A stretch of DNA of 64,000 bases from Corynebacterium sp. 74A (GTDB lineage: Bacteria; Actinomycetota; Actinomycetes; Mycobacteriales; Mycobacteriaceae). A program made the translations under genes and the position numbers. Within the stretch, counting starts at the first letter, position 1. Every line of letters begins with the position of its first letter. The stretch is from NCBI RefSeq assembly GCF_008930665.1, contig NZ_PQMG01000005.1, positions 1-64,000 on the forward strand. Direction: 5' to 3'. Of this stretch, positions 56,078 through 64,000 are shown in pieces. The notes under the pieces were generated by a model that worked only from the letters and a program-made list of their open reading frames with translations, was not told the DNA's origin and did not search any database.

Positions 56078-56875
56078 CTACTTCCGCACGAGGTGAACCA
56101 CCGCATTATCGCCGCCGCTGCAGGTGAAACCATCAGCCTTCTGCGGCACGCACTTCATCTCGTACTCCTTATTCGTCACCGGCGAGGTGGCGCGAATCGT
56201 GAACACATCGGTGGCATTGGCGTGGGGCACCATCTCCTTGGCCACAGCCTTCGCAAAGGGCTTCGTGGTCACGGAGCTACCGGTGTAGTACTCGAAGGTG
56301 TTCGTCGAGCCCGCATAAGTGCCATTGGGGCGGAAATGATCCCGCGGCTCAGTCGTGGTGGAGGGCGATGAGCTCTCAGACGATGAGGGGGAGGAGGACG
56401 AACTCGAGCTGCTGGTCTCCGCAGGGGTGCTTTCCTCCTCGGTCACCGTCTCCACCACGGTTTCCACCACGGATTCCTCCTCAGAGCTGCTCCCGACCGC
56501 TTGGGTAGGGGTATCGTCCCCGCCACCGCCGCTGAGCACCCGGGCGAGCACCATGGCAGCGCCGACGACACACAGACACAGCACGATCACGCCCGCGATA
56601 ATGGCGGCGGTCTTTCCCCCGGATTTCTTCGGCTGCTGCTGCGGCTGCTGCTGCGGGGGTGTGTGCTGCGGTGGTGGGCCATAATTCTGCGGCTGACCAT
56701 AGCCAGCGGCCGCGCCGGCGGGGGCGGCGAAATCCGCATCAGGCGAGTAGGGCTGCTGAATAGGCTGCATGTTCTGAGTGGGCGGATCCGTCTGCCCCTG
56801 CCCCGCTTGCCACTGGGGCTCATTGGGGTCGCGGAAAGGGCCGGACTGGTTGCCGGGGTTGCCAGTATTCGTCAT
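56078..56875 (-). CDS. Single-TM protein with proline/glutamine-rich N-terminus
   Basis: A 265-residue protein: cytoplasmic Pro/Gln/Gly-rich region (1-85), a membrane segment at about 90-113 (IIAGVIVLCLCVVGAAMVLA), then an outside Ser/Thr/Glu-rich linker with a run of Ser (about 155-172) and a C-terminal beta domain with two cysteines (KCVPQ, FTCSGG) that could form a disulfide. The arrangement suggests a surface-exposed domain on a glycosylatable stalk. The family is not recognised. Confidence 0.75.
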   Translation of the reverse strand: MTNTGNPGNQSGPFRDPNEPQWQAGQGQTDPPTQNMQPIQQPYSPDADFAAPAGAAAGYGQPQNYGPPPQHTPPQQQPQQQPKKSGGKTAAIIAGVIVLCLCVVGAAMVLARVLSGGGGDDTPTQAVGSSSEEESVVETVVETVTEEESTPAETSSSSSSSSPSSSESSSPSTTTEPRDHFRPNGTYAGSTNTFEYYTGSSVTTKPFAKAVAKEMVPHANATDVFTIRATSPVTNKEYEMKCVPQKADGFTCSGGDNAVVHLVRK

Positions 56876-56982
56876 CGATGCTCACTCACTTCTTGTGTCA
56901 CGGCCGTACACGCCGCGTCGTAGATTGTCGGGGCTTGTTCGCCATTCTAAGGTTCCACCCAGACAATAGGGGTGGTTCCGCC

Positions 56983-58125
56983 TTAATCGAGGCTCACGCC
57001 CACCCAGATCGGTTCCGGTTCGAGAGTCACCCCGAGGCGCTCGCGCACCCCGTCACGCACCTCGCGGGCCAGTGCCACTAGGTCCGCCGAGGTGGCCGCA
57101 CCACGATTGGTCAGCGCCAGGGTGTGCTTCGTCGACAGCCGCGCAGGCGCGTCCGGGCCGGGGTGGCCGCGGTGGAAGCCGGCACGCTCAATTAGCCAGG
57201 CCGCGGAAAGCTTGGCCCGCCCCTCGCCACTGGGGAATACCGGCATCGCGGCGGCCTCCTCCTCACCCACGAGCGCCGCCACATTGGCGCGTACCGTGTC
57301 CACATCGGCAGCGTCGATGATGGGGTTGGTAAAGAAGGATCCGGCGGAGTAGGTGTCGGGGTCGGCGTCGTCAAGCACCATGCCCTTGCCGCGTCGCAGC
57401 GCGAGCACAGCCTCACGCACGGTGGCGGCGGCGCGACGCGGGGTGTCTTCCTCCGCAGATACCCCGAGTTCGCGGGCGAGCTGCCCGAAGCGCAGCGGCG
57501 CCGACAGGCCATCAGTGCGGAGCTGGAATTCTACGGCCAGCACGAGGCCGCGCTGGGTGAACTTCAGGTTGGAGTAGCGATAGGACATCTCGAGGGCACT
57601 GGCGTCTACCCACTGCTCGGTGTCGGTGCTGCGGTCGTAGAGGTACACGCGGGTGAGCACATCGGCGATCTCCACGCCATAGGCGCCCACATTTTGCACC
57701 GGCGTAGCCCCGGCCGAGCCGGGGATGCCGGACAAGCACTCGATGCCGCCCAAGCCGGCCTCGACGCTGGCGGCGACCACATCGTCCCATACCGCGCCGG
57801 CCTCGGCCTGCAGCAGGCCGCTGTCGGCGTCCACCGTGATCGCGCGAAAATTTAAGACCAGGGCCACCAACTCGAGGGGGCCGTCTGCCACCACGAGGTT
57901 GGAGCCGCCGCCGATGGGCAGCACGGGCACGCTGGCGGCGTCGCACAGCCGGATTGCCTCTATCGCGGCCGCGGGAGTATCCGCCACGGCGGTGAGGCGC
58001 GGCTGCCCGCCGAGTCGGAGCGTGGTGAGATCCGCTAACGCTATGTCTTGGAGCGAAAGGCCCTCACACGCAGCAAGTTTCGATGCCAACTGGGAGTAAT
58101 TAGGGGTGAAAGTCGAGTCGTCCAC
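56983..58125 (-). CDS. murB: UDP-N-acetylenolpyruvoylglucosamine reductase
   Basis: A 380-residue flavoenzyme that forms UDP-MurNAc in peptidoglycan synthesis. TTLRLGGQP and GGGSNLVVADG bind FAD, GIPGSAGATPVQNVGAYG is the type I MurB motif, and the catalytic Ser is in YSAGSFFTNPI. The frame is open far upstream, but GTG 58125 (DDSTFTPNYSQ) is the last plausible start before it would run through the divergent DUF2505 gene. Only 24 bases separate the two start codons, and no good RBS is present, so a leaderless or very short leader is likely. Confidence 0.9.
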   Translation of the reverse strand: MDDSTFTPNYSQLASKLAACEGLSLQDIALADLTTLRLGGQPRLTAVADTPAAAIEAIRLCDAASVPVLPIGGGSNLVVADGPLELVALVLNFRAITVDADSGLLQAEAGAVWDDVVAASVEAGLGGIECLSGIPGSAGATPVQNVGAYGVEIADVLTRVYLYDRSTDTEQWVDASALEMSYRYSNLKFTQRGLVLAVEFQLRTDGLSAPLRFGQLARELGVSAEEDTPRRAAATVREAVLALRRGKGMVLDDADPDTYSAGSFFTNPIIDAADVDTVRANVAALVGEEEAAAMPVFPSGEGRAKLSAAWLIERAGFHRGHPGPDAPARLSTKHTLALTNRGAATSADLVALAREVRDGVRERLGVTLEPEPIWVGVSLD

Positions 58126-58149
58126 CCTTCTAACGGTAGTCTTATTGCC

Positions 58150-58653
58150 ATGGCTACTCGTACAACTACCACCGTGACCATTAATTTCCCGCCCGCAGAC
58201 GTCTACGCTGCGTTTGCAAACAAGGCGTATTGGGATCACAACACCGCCACCCTCTCCCCCGAGCCGGGCGAGGTGCACGAGTTCACTGCCGACGATAACG
58301 GCGCCAAGGCTGTGCTCTTCGAGGTCATGCCCACCGACATGCTGCCCGAGGCCGTCAGCGCCATGATCAGCCAGGCACTCAAGATCAAGCGCGTGGTTAA
58401 CTACACGGCTCTCGAGGGCACCTCCACCGAGGGTTCTTATACCGCTGATGTGAAGGGCGCCCCGGTGGACTTCGAGGGCGAGATCGCCCTGAGTGGCGAT
58501 GACTCCTCCACCACCCTCACCTACAACAACGTCATTACCGTGGACATCCCCTTCATGGGCCCGGCCATCGAGCCCAAGGTGGCCGATGCAGTGGGTGAGC
58601 TGCTCGCTAACGAGGCGAAGCTCACCGAAGAGTGGATTTCCTCTCACTCCTAG
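58150..58653 (+). CDS. DUF2505 family protein
   Basis: A 167-residue protein of START/SRPBCC-like appearance: TTVTINFPPADVYAAFANKAYWD at the N-terminus, a beta-rich centre (GSYTADVKGAP) and a C-terminal helix. Actinobacterial DUF2505 proteins of unknown function commonly sit beside murB. The ATG at 58150 is 24 bases from the divergent murB start. A lipid-binding cavity is possible for this fold but is inference. Confidence 0.8.
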   Translation: MATRTTTTVTINFPPADVYAAFANKAYWDHNTATLSPEPGEVHEFTADDNGAKAVLFEVMPTDMLPEAVSAMISQALKIKRVVNYTALEGTSTEGSYTADVKGAPVDFEGEIALSGDDSSTTLTYNNVITVDIPFMGPAIEPKVADAVGELLANEAKLTEEWISSHS

Positions 58654-58700
58654 GCCGCTCGTGTCGCGACTCTCGCTGCGCGTCGAGGCGCTCTAATATC

Positions 58701-59522
58701 ATGGCCGATCACGCGCATAACCTCGCCTTTTCTTCCCACGCCCTCAGCCGCCCCACGAGCGGACCTGTGGGCGTGGTGACGCGAGGAACCACCGGAGCGA
58801 ACCGCCTGCGCAAACTCGATCGCTGGTTGCACTACCAGCCCGAGGTGCGCAGGCTGTTGCGTTCTGTGGACTCGCCCCTTGCCATCGACCTCGGTTACGG
58901 GGCGTCGTTTCGCACCACCTGCGAGTGGGCGCGCTGGCTGCGCCGCACTCGCCCCGATATTGCGGTGGTCGGGCTCGAGATCGAGCCCAGCCGGGTACTA
59001 CCGCCGCGGGATGGGGTGCGTTTTGAGCTGGGCGGTTTCGAACTCGCCGGCTATCACCCGCATCTGTTGCGGGCCTTTAATGTGCTGCGCCAATACGACG
59101 CCGCCCATGTGCCCGAGGTATGGCAGGCGGTGGGCGAACGCCTCGCCGACGGGGGCATGTTTATCGACGGCACCTGCGATGAGCTGGGGCGGCGTAGCTC
59201 GTGGGTACTGCTGGATCAGCACGGTCCGCGCACTCTCACCCTGGCCTGGGACCCGCACCATACGCCGCGCCCCTCGCTGGTGGCCGAGCGGCTGCCGAAG
59301 ATCCTCATCCACCGCAATGTGGCTGGGGAGAGAATATATGATTTTCTGCGTGCCGCCGACGCCGCCTGGGATCAGGCGGCCGGCTGGTCGAGTTTTGGCC
59401 CGCGCATCCGCTGGCGGCACGCGCTGGAGATCCTCGCCACCCAGTATCCGCTGCACGGCTGGCGCCGCGGGGTGCGGGATAATGTGGTGACCGTGGACTT
59501 CGCCGCCGTGGCGCCGCGCTAG
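58701..59522 (+). CDS. Class I SAM-dependent methyltransferase-like protein
   Basis: A 273-residue protein. LAIDLGYGASFRTTCEWA resembles motif I of Rossmann-fold methyltransferases and VVGLEIEP motif II, but the usual GxGxG has become GYGAS and the rest lacks a substrate signature. ATG 58701 follows the DUF2505 stop by 47 bases, so they may be one transcript. Substrate unknown. Confidence 0.72.
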   Translation: MADHAHNLAFSSHALSRPTSGPVGVVTRGTTGANRLRKLDRWLHYQPEVRRLLRSVDSPLAIDLGYGASFRTTCEWARWLRRTRPDIAVVGLEIEPSRVLPPRDGVRFELGGFELAGYHPHLLRAFNVLRQYDAAHVPEVWQAVGERLADGGMFIDGTCDELGRRSSWVLLDQHGPRTLTLAWDPHHTPRPSLVAERLPKILIHRNVAGERIYDFLRAADAAWDQAAGWSSFGPRIRWRHALEILATQYPLHGWRRGVRDNVVTVDFAAVAPR

Positions 59523-59577
59523 CGCCCGCCGCCGGCCATAGTTGCCCACTCCCCCGTTTTCGAGCACACTGTTATAG

Positions 59578-60327
59578 ATGTCTGCTTCTCACGGGTCCTC
59601 GAAGTCCCCTATGAAAATCGTTGTTGGCCTGCTCCTCGCCCTGCTGGTGATCGCGGTGGTGGCCGAGGTAGGAACCCGCTTCTATGTGGGTAAGCGCATT
59701 ACTGAGGAAGTGCCTAGCTCCTCGGTGAGCTTCGGTGCCTCCCCGCTGCTGCTGGGTGCCGCCACAGGCACCGTCAATCACCTCACCGTCGACACGGAGA
59801 ACACCCTGGAGATTGTCTCCACCGAGGCCCATCCCACGGAGCCGAGCGTCACCGGCACCCCGAAGGCCACCGTGGACATCGACAAACTCGATATTCGCGG
59901 CGAGCGCCTCATGGCCGGCCACTTCGCCGCCGACGCCATCCTGCCCGATGAGTATCTCTTGGCCATGGCGCAGCGCACCAAGGCGGAGCGCAGCGATGGC
60001 AACTTCTTCGCCAGCCTCATCGAGGTCACCGATATCGACACCGCCGGCCAGAAGGTGCGGGTGCTCATCAATGATGGCCTCGCCACCCTCACTCTCACCC
60101 CACGTGTTGGCTCCAACCAGCTGGAATTTCAGGTGGATAGCATCGAGGTGGGCACCGTGCGGCTTCCCGACGCCTTCTCCGAGGAAATTGGCCGCGCCCT
60201 TCAGGTTGCGGTCGCCGAAGCCACGGTGGATCTGACGATCACTGAGGTGGAGGTCGTCGATACTGGCCTGCGCGTGGTCGCTGTGGGCGATAACGTGGAT
60301 CTCAACAGCCTGCAGGAGCAGCTCTAA
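59578..60327 (+). CDS. LmeA-like DUF2993 protein
   Basis: A 249-residue protein with an N-terminal membrane anchor (residues 12-32, KIVVGLLLALLVIAVVAE), then a tubular-lipid-binding-like beta domain (SFGASPLLLGAATGTVNHLTVD). The family includes mycobacterial LmeA, needed for lipoarabinomannan mannan elongation, so an envelope role is likely. ATG 59578 is the start. The stop overlaps the convergent DeoC-like gene by four bases. Confidence 0.82.
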   Translation: MSASHGSSKSPMKIVVGLLLALLVIAVVAEVGTRFYVGKRITEEVPSSSVSFGASPLLLGAATGTVNHLTVDTENTLEIVSTEAHPTEPSVTGTPKATVDIDKLDIRGERLMAGHFAADAILPDEYLLAMAQRTKAERSDGNFFASLIEVTDIDTAGQKVRVLINDGLATLTLTPRVGSNQLEFQVDSIEVGTVRLPDAFSEEIGRALQVAVAEATVDLTITEVEVVDTGLRVVAVGDNVDLNSLQEQL

Positions 60328-60794
60328 ATCTCGACCCTGTCCGGGTAGAGTCGCCCGCAGCCGCGCGCCGCGGCGGCGCTGATGACTCCCCGTACCCCCA
60401 TGGCCCGTGCCTGCTCGGCACGGGCTTCGTGCTGTGTCGGGTCAGAATCTGGGCCGAGTACGATCCACAGTCCAGCGGGCTCCGGAACTGCCTCGGTGAG
60501 CAGGGCTACTTCGGAGAAGAAATGGGATTCATCGCCGGCTTGGTCGAGCATCGCCAGCACTCCCTCCGCCCCGGTCTGAACGGCAAGGCGCGCCTCGGAG
60601 GCTTTGATCAGCGGGGCGTGGTTGCCGCTCGGCCAGCCAGCCGTGGAGAGCACCGGCACGTCCGCGTGGTGCACTAGGTGCAGCTTGTGCGGGGGAATCA
60701 CCACCGCGGCAGCGCCCTCCTGTGCTGCCTGCTCCATGCGGGCGCGGATCTGCTCATCTGTCACGCCCGGGTGCAGGGCCATCAACCATGTCAT
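60324..60794 (-). CDS. DeoC-like aldolase remnant
   Basis: A 156-residue protein that matches the middle of deoxyribose-phosphate aldolase: AAVVIPPHKLHLVHHADVP corresponds to the VCVNPSYV strand and STAGWPSGNHAPLIKASEA to the VVGFPLGATTPAVKAAEA segment. It is about 60-70 residues shorter than DeoC, the Asp region (EIDMVI) has become GVLAMLD, and the Schiff-base Lys strand (VKTSTGF) is absent. It is therefore probably not an active aldolase, yet the frame is intact with normal codon use. It may be a degenerate pseudo-enzyme. Confidence 0.7.
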   Translation of the reverse strand: MTWLMALHPGVTDEQIRARMEQAAQEGAAAVVIPPHKLHLVHHADVPVLSTAGWPSGNHAPLIKASEARLAVQTGAEGVLAMLDQAGDESHFFSEVALLTEAVPEPAGLWIVLGPDSDPTQHEARAEQARAMGVRGVISAAAARGCGRLYPDRVEI

Positions 60795-60843
60795 GGCTTC
60801 TAAGGCTAGCGGATCGCTTCACACAGGGCGGCTGCTGGGCGGC

Positions 60844-60865
60844 TAGGTGGCGTCGATAAGCGCCG
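60844..60865. repeat. Dispersed CTTRTCGACG element, 22-base copy B
   Basis: Identical over 22 bases to 28315-28336 and carrying the core on the minus strand at 60851-60860. It lies in the 80-base gap between the DeoC-like start and the DUF2516 stop. Confidence 0.6.
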
Positions 60866-60874
60866 GTGAGGGCC

Positions 60875-61141
60875 TTAGTAGTAGTCGCCGTTGAGGATGC
60901 TCTTGATCTGGGGGCGTACATCCCACCAGTACACCCCGATGACGACGATGCCGACCCAGGCGAGAATCGGGAAACCGATGAGGGTGGCGAGGGTAGACCC
61001 CAGCACCATGCCGAACCACGTCCACTTGTCCTTGCGGCCGGCGGCCTCGAAGGCGTCGGGGCGGGTATTGGCGATCAGTACAGCGCCAAGCGCGCCGGCG
61101 ATGGCGACCGGCCAGTAGAGGATCATGGTTAACAGCGACAT
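60875..61141 (-). CDS. DUF2516 family membrane protein
   Basis: An 88-residue protein with two to three hydrophobic segments (about 3-25, 44-58, 60-75) and the central ANTRPDAFEAAGRKDKWTW motif typical of actinobacterial DUF2516 proteins. Its function is unknown. ATG 61141 has GGAG eight bases upstream. The gap to the DUF445 stop upstream is 92 bases. Confidence 0.83.
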   Translation of the reverse strand: MSLLTMILYWPVAIAGALGAVLIANTRPDAFEAAGRKDKWTWFGMVLGSTLATLIGFPILAWVGIVVIGVYWWDVRPQIKSILNGDYY

Positions 61142-61233
61142 CAGCGGAGCTCCTTAGACAGCGGGCGTCGTGGCACCCACCTTACCGTCTCAGCAGCAAG
61201 ACACCTCTGGCGGGTGCGGGGAATAAGGGGCGC

Positions 61234-62598
61234 TTAGAGGGCGCCGAAGAGAAGGTGGGACAGCGAGTAGATAATCAGCCCCGCCAAGGCACCGACGATG
61301 GTGCCGTTGAGGCGGATGAACTGCAAATCCTTGCCCACCATGAGTTCGATCTTGTCGCTGGCCTCCTCGGCGTCCCAGCGCTCGATGGTCTCCGAGATGA
61401 TGGCGGTGATCTCATCTGCGTAGTTATTGGCCAAGAAAGCCGCACCATCGATAACGCGACGCTCTAGGGAGACACGCATCTGCTCATCCTCGCAGATCCT
61501 GTGGCCCCAGTCGCGCGCGAATGCGGTGATCTTGGTGCGCAGCACCGAGCTGGGATCCTCGGCGGCCTCCACAATAGAAGAAGATGCGTCCCGCCAGATG
61601 GCGGCGGGGGCGCCCTGGATCGCGCTGGAGCCGAGCACATCGGCCTTCCAGCTCTCCAGCTTGGCGATGGTCTCCGGATCGTGCTGGAGATCATGGGCCA
61701 AGCGGGCCACCACCCGGCGCATCTCGCGGCGGGCCTCGTGGTTTTTATCGCGGGCCACCGCGGCCGTCCACGCGGTGAGCTCGCGATAGACCTTGTCCGA
61801 GACGAGATCGTTAACAAAACGCGGCGCCCAGCTGGGGGCACGCTCGCCGAGGATGCGGTCGATGAGATCCTCGGAGGCTCGGGCCTTCTCATCTGCCCAG
61901 GCGGCGACGGCATCCACCACCGGTTCGGTTTTGCCTTCCTCGATCAGCCCCTCGAGGATGCGGCCAGCCGGTGGCCCCCACTCCGGTTCGGCAAGGCGAT
62001 CGATGAGGCCGCGCTGGATAATGGCCTCCGCCTCGGCGGGGTCCAACTCCCGCACAATGGCGGCGAGCAAACGGCCGGCCTCGGCGGAGGTGCGCTCCGC
62101 ATTGCCCTCGGCCACCAGCCACTCGCCGATGCGCTCGGGGATGCGGGCCTGGGAGACCTTCTCTGTAATGAGCTCGGCGTTGAGGAAGTTATCCCCCACG
62201 AAGCCCGCCAAGGACTCGCCGATCTGGTCCTTCTTATTGCGCACGATCGCGGTATGCGGGATCGGCAGGTGCAGCGGATGGCGGAAGAGCGCGGTCACCG
62301 CGAACCAGTCCGCCAAGCCGCCGATCATGCCGGCCTCGGCGGCGGCGCGCACGAAGCCGACCCACGTGGCGGTCTCGCCTGGCTGGGCTTCCAACCAGCG
62401 GCAGAAGAGATACACCACGGTGGCCAGCAGTAGCAGGCCGGTGGCGATGGCCTTGTGTTTGCGCAAGCTGCGGCGGCGCTCGGCCTCCGTCTCTGGAGAG
62501 GGGCCGGGAACGGCGAGACGCCCCGGGGGCGAGTCGGCGGCAGTGGACGCGGTAGACTCCGCCTGAGATACAGCGGGGCCGAGTGAGTGTCGTCCCAT
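61234..62598 (-). CDS. DUF445 family membrane protein
   Basis: A 454-residue protein with two N-terminal membrane segments (about 48-68 and 78-98), a long helical amphipathic middle and a C-terminal membrane segment (VGALAGLIIYSLSHLLFG). The GMIGGLADWFAVTALFRHPL motif identifies the DUF445 family; members are of unknown function. ATG 62598 is preferred over GTG 62610 because a GAGAG precedes it at suitable distance. A TATAGT box on the minus strand at 62676-62681 may be its promoter. Confidence 0.85.
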   Translation of the reverse strand: MGRHSLGPAVSQAESTASTAADSPPGRLAVPGPSPETEAERRRSLRKHKAIATGLLLLATVVYLFCRWLEAQPGETATWVGFVRAAAEAGMIGGLADWFAVTALFRHPLHLPIPHTAIVRNKKDQIGESLAGFVGDNFLNAELITEKVSQARIPERIGEWLVAEGNAERTSAEAGRLLAAIVRELDPAEAEAIIQRGLIDRLAEPEWGPPAGRILEGLIEEGKTEPVVDAVAAWADEKARASEDLIDRILGERAPSWAPRFVNDLVSDKVYRELTAWTAAVARDKNHEARREMRRVVARLAHDLQHDPETIAKLESWKADVLGSSAIQGAPAAIWRDASSSIVEAAEDPSSVLRTKITAFARDWGHRICEDEQMRVSLERRVIDGAAFLANNYADEITAIISETIERWDAEEASDKIELMVGKDLQFIRLNGTIVGALAGLIIYSLSHLLFGAL

Positions 62599-62774
62599 GG
62601 ATGTTGTCACTCTCAGCTAGATAATTAGGTGCAGCCTCCACCTCGGATGGGGCGGCGGCTGGGATGAACTGTTGCACTATAGCGCACCTGCTGCGGTGCG
62701 AGCGAGATGTGCCCAGCACACACGGTAGTCCTGCGCCACACTCTTCGGGCGCGGACGCGAGCGCGGGTGCGGGC

Positions 62775-62876
62775 CTAGATCATGGACAGGCCGGTGCTGA
62801 TGAAACGCAGCCCCACGAGCAGGGTAAGGATGGTGATGAGCACCATGAGAATGATCCAGCGGGTGCGGTTATTCAC
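62775..62876 (-). CDS. 33-residue single-TM membrane peptide
   Basis: The peptide starts VNNRTRWIILMVLITILT and continues as one hydrophobic helix to the stop at 62775, so it is a small membrane protein. GTG 62876 has a near-perfect Shine-Dalgarno (GGAGAGGAGGT) five bases upstream, which is unusually strong for this window and supports translation. It lies between the DUF445 gene and the sdh terminator. No family is known to me. Confidence 0.6.
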   Translation of the reverse strand: MNNRTRWIILMVLITILTLLVGLRFISTGLSMI

Positions 62877-62915
62877 GGGCACCTCCTCTCCGCTGCACTG
62901 GGGAATGACACAACC

Positions 62916-62955
62916 AAAACCGCCGAGCCAGATCTTCGGGGATCCGACTCGGCGG
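62916..62955 (-). terminator. Terminator of the sdh transcript
   Basis: CCGCCGAG (62920-62927) pairs with CTCGGCGG (62948-62955), with an inner GATC/GATC stem, followed by TTTT on the minus strand (62916-62919). A further hairpin, GCCCCG/CGGGGC, lies at 63008-63036. Both are downstream of the 110-residue protein. Confidence 0.75.
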
Positions 62956-63073
62956 CTCTGAGTTGAACACGGAGCGCTGACGCTTCACCCGCGCCAGTCA
63001 GCTCGCTCCACTCGCCCCGCTATACGGGGCCAGTGGCGAGGCACTGAACGAGGTTGAGGGGTATGTCAGCGGC

Positions 63074-63406
63074 CTAGTTGTGGCGTCCTGTGCGCTTGAC
63101 GTACGCCTTGTAGTCGCGGCGACCGTACTTCACGAGGCCCACTCCGAAGAGCAGCACCGCGAGGGTGGCGATCGCACCAACGAGGACGTAGGTGGAAGCC
63201 TCGGGCTGGGAACCCGCCGAGCCTGAAGCCAAGCCGAACAGGATGATGCCGGAGAAAGCGATCGAGGAAAGGATGATGCCCATACCCCACCAAGTGGAGC
63301 TCTTGAGCAGCGAGGAGTGCGGTGCCTCCAAGCTCACGGGATCATAGCCCTCGATGTAGTTGTCCTCGATGCGCAGTTCCTTGTCTGAACCCTTCTTCGC
63401 AGACAT
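63074..63406 (-). CDS. Two-TM protein in the sdh operon
   Basis: A 110-residue protein with two hydrophobic segments at about 39-60 and 70-92 and a basic C-terminus (YGRRDYKAYVKRTGRHN). It starts 43 bases after sdhB with AAGG upstream of ATG 63406. A membrane protein of unknown function follows sdhB in C. glutamicum too, as I recall; a role in the assembly or anchoring of succinate dehydrogenase is inference. Confidence 0.75.
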   Translation of the reverse strand: MSAKKGSDKELRIEDNYIEGYDPVSLEAPHSSLLKSSTWWGMGIILSSIAFSGIILFGLASGSAGSQPEASTYVLVGAIATLAVLLFGVGLVKYGRRDYKAYVKRTGRHN

Positions 63407-63449
63407 ACCCTTGCCTTTCGTTCAAGTTAAGCAAATGTTAAGAATCAGC

Positions 63450-64000
63450 TTAGTGATCCTTGCCCGAGAATGCAGCTCGGGCCCGCTCATAGTTGATGGA
63501 TGCCACAGCGGTCAGCGGGATGCTAGCCGGGCACACATCGGCACATTCACCGTACAGCGAGCAGGGGCCGAAGTTGGTCTCCAGCTCGTCGATCATATTG
63601 CGGGCGCGGCGGCCGCGTTCTTCCTTGCCGAGAGGCATCATGCGCAGGTGCACCAGCTTGGCGCCGGTGAACAGGTGAGCGGCACCATTCGGGCAGGCGG
63701 CCACACAGGCACCACAGCCGATGCAGGCTGCGTGGTCCAGTGCGAACTCGTTGTCCTCATAGTTCATGTGCATGGTGTCAGCGTCCGGCGCGGTACCCGC
63801 GTTGACGGTGACATAGCCACCCTTTTGCATGACGCGGTCAAGGGCGGAGCGGTCAATAACCATGTCCTTGATCACGGGGTAGGCGGCGGAGCGCATCGGC
63901 TCGATCTGCAGCTTGTCGCCGTCCTTGAAGTCCATCAGGCGCTGCTGGCAGGCCGGAGTGTTCTTCAGGGGGCCGTGCGGACGGCCATTGACCATCACGC
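63450..64000 (-). CDS. sdhB: Succinate dehydrogenase iron-sulfur subunit (partial)
   Basis: The C-terminal 183 residues; the start lies beyond the right edge. CIGCGACVAACP and CSLYGECADVCP hold the ligands of the [4Fe-4S] and [3Fe-4S] clusters. The first, [2Fe-2S], cluster would be just upstream, with NTPACQQRLMDF as its following segment. The enzyme passes electrons from succinate to menaquinone in the actinobacterial long-form SdhB. The sdhC and sdhA genes should lie upstream. Confidence 0.95.
   Translation of the reverse strand, partial: VMVNGRPHGPLKNTPACQQRLMDFKDGDKLQIEPMRSAAYPVIKDMVIDRSALDRVMQKGGYVTVNAGTAPDADTMHMNYEDNEFALDHAACIGCGACVAACPNGAAHLFTGAKLVHLRMMPLGKEERGRRARNMIDELETNFGPCSLYGECADVCPASIPLTAVASINYERARAAFSGKDH

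Overview
The window is high-GC, densely coded actinobacterial chromosome, almost certainly Corynebacterium. Several features point there: HspR/HAIR heat-shock control of clpB and dnaK, mycothiol genes (mshA and an mscR-type dehydrogenase), the tiny ribosomal protein bS22, SenX3/RegX3, a GH76 glycosidase, an LmeA/DUF2993 protein, and a gene order that (from memory) follows two separate blocks of the C. glutamicum map: fda-pyrE-clpB-ald-hspR-dnaJ-grpE-dnaK (about 1-40.4 kb) and hemC-hemA-proC-ppx-regX3-senX3-gpmA-mshA-murB-sdhB (about 40.5-64 kb).

Region 1 (1-2.9 kb): the start of class II fructose-bisphosphate aldolase, an unrecognised alpha-helical protein and an S66 (LdcA/MccF-like) peptidase. 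Region 2 (2.9-19.1 kb) is the most unusual part: ten minus-strand genes, with four-base or shorter overlaps at four junctions and gaps of at most 59 bases elsewhere. In order of transcription they encode a 3-TM protein, a secreted/membrane-anchored von Willebrand A protein, a 1220-residue tubulin/FtsZ-like protein, a 951-residue two-TM protein, a fibronectin-III-like protein, a GAP1-like (GTPase-associated) protein, two small unknown proteins, a TRAFAC-like P-loop GTPase and a 4-TM protein. The combination resembles predicted GTPase-centred conflict/immunity or envelope-stress systems and has, to my knowledge, no worked-out biology.

Region 3 (19.3-28.3 kb): GH76 glycosidase, SpoU methyltransferase, pyrE, a membrane protein, a rhodanese whose catalytic cysteine is replaced by serine, a lipoprotein and clpB. 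Region 4 (28.4-35.7 kb): a degenerate flavohemoprotein-like gene, a nitrilase-family amidase, a small protein plus DUF1023 hydrolase pair, and an aldehyde-detoxification cluster (ald, metallo-beta-lactamase hydrolase, mscR). Region 5 (35.9-40.5 kb): the dnaK-grpE-dnaJ-hspR operon with three HAIR-like operators and a SigH-type promoter.

Region 6 (40.5-54 kb): hemA-hemC, a glutaredoxin-like gene, a serB-like HAD phosphatase, bS22, a BldC/excisionase-like regulator, proC, ppx, a cysteine-rich protein, regX3-senX3, gpmA and mshA. Region 7 (54-64 kb): an acyl-CoA ligase, a membrane protein, murB, DUF2505, a methyltransferase, LmeA-like, a DeoC-like remnant, DUF2516, DUF445, a 33-residue membrane peptide and the end of the sdh operon.

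A ten-base core, CTTRTCGACG, occurs at least eleven times on both strands, twice inside an identical 22-base intergenic element, far above chance. No tRNA, rRNA, CRISPR array or insertion sequence was seen.
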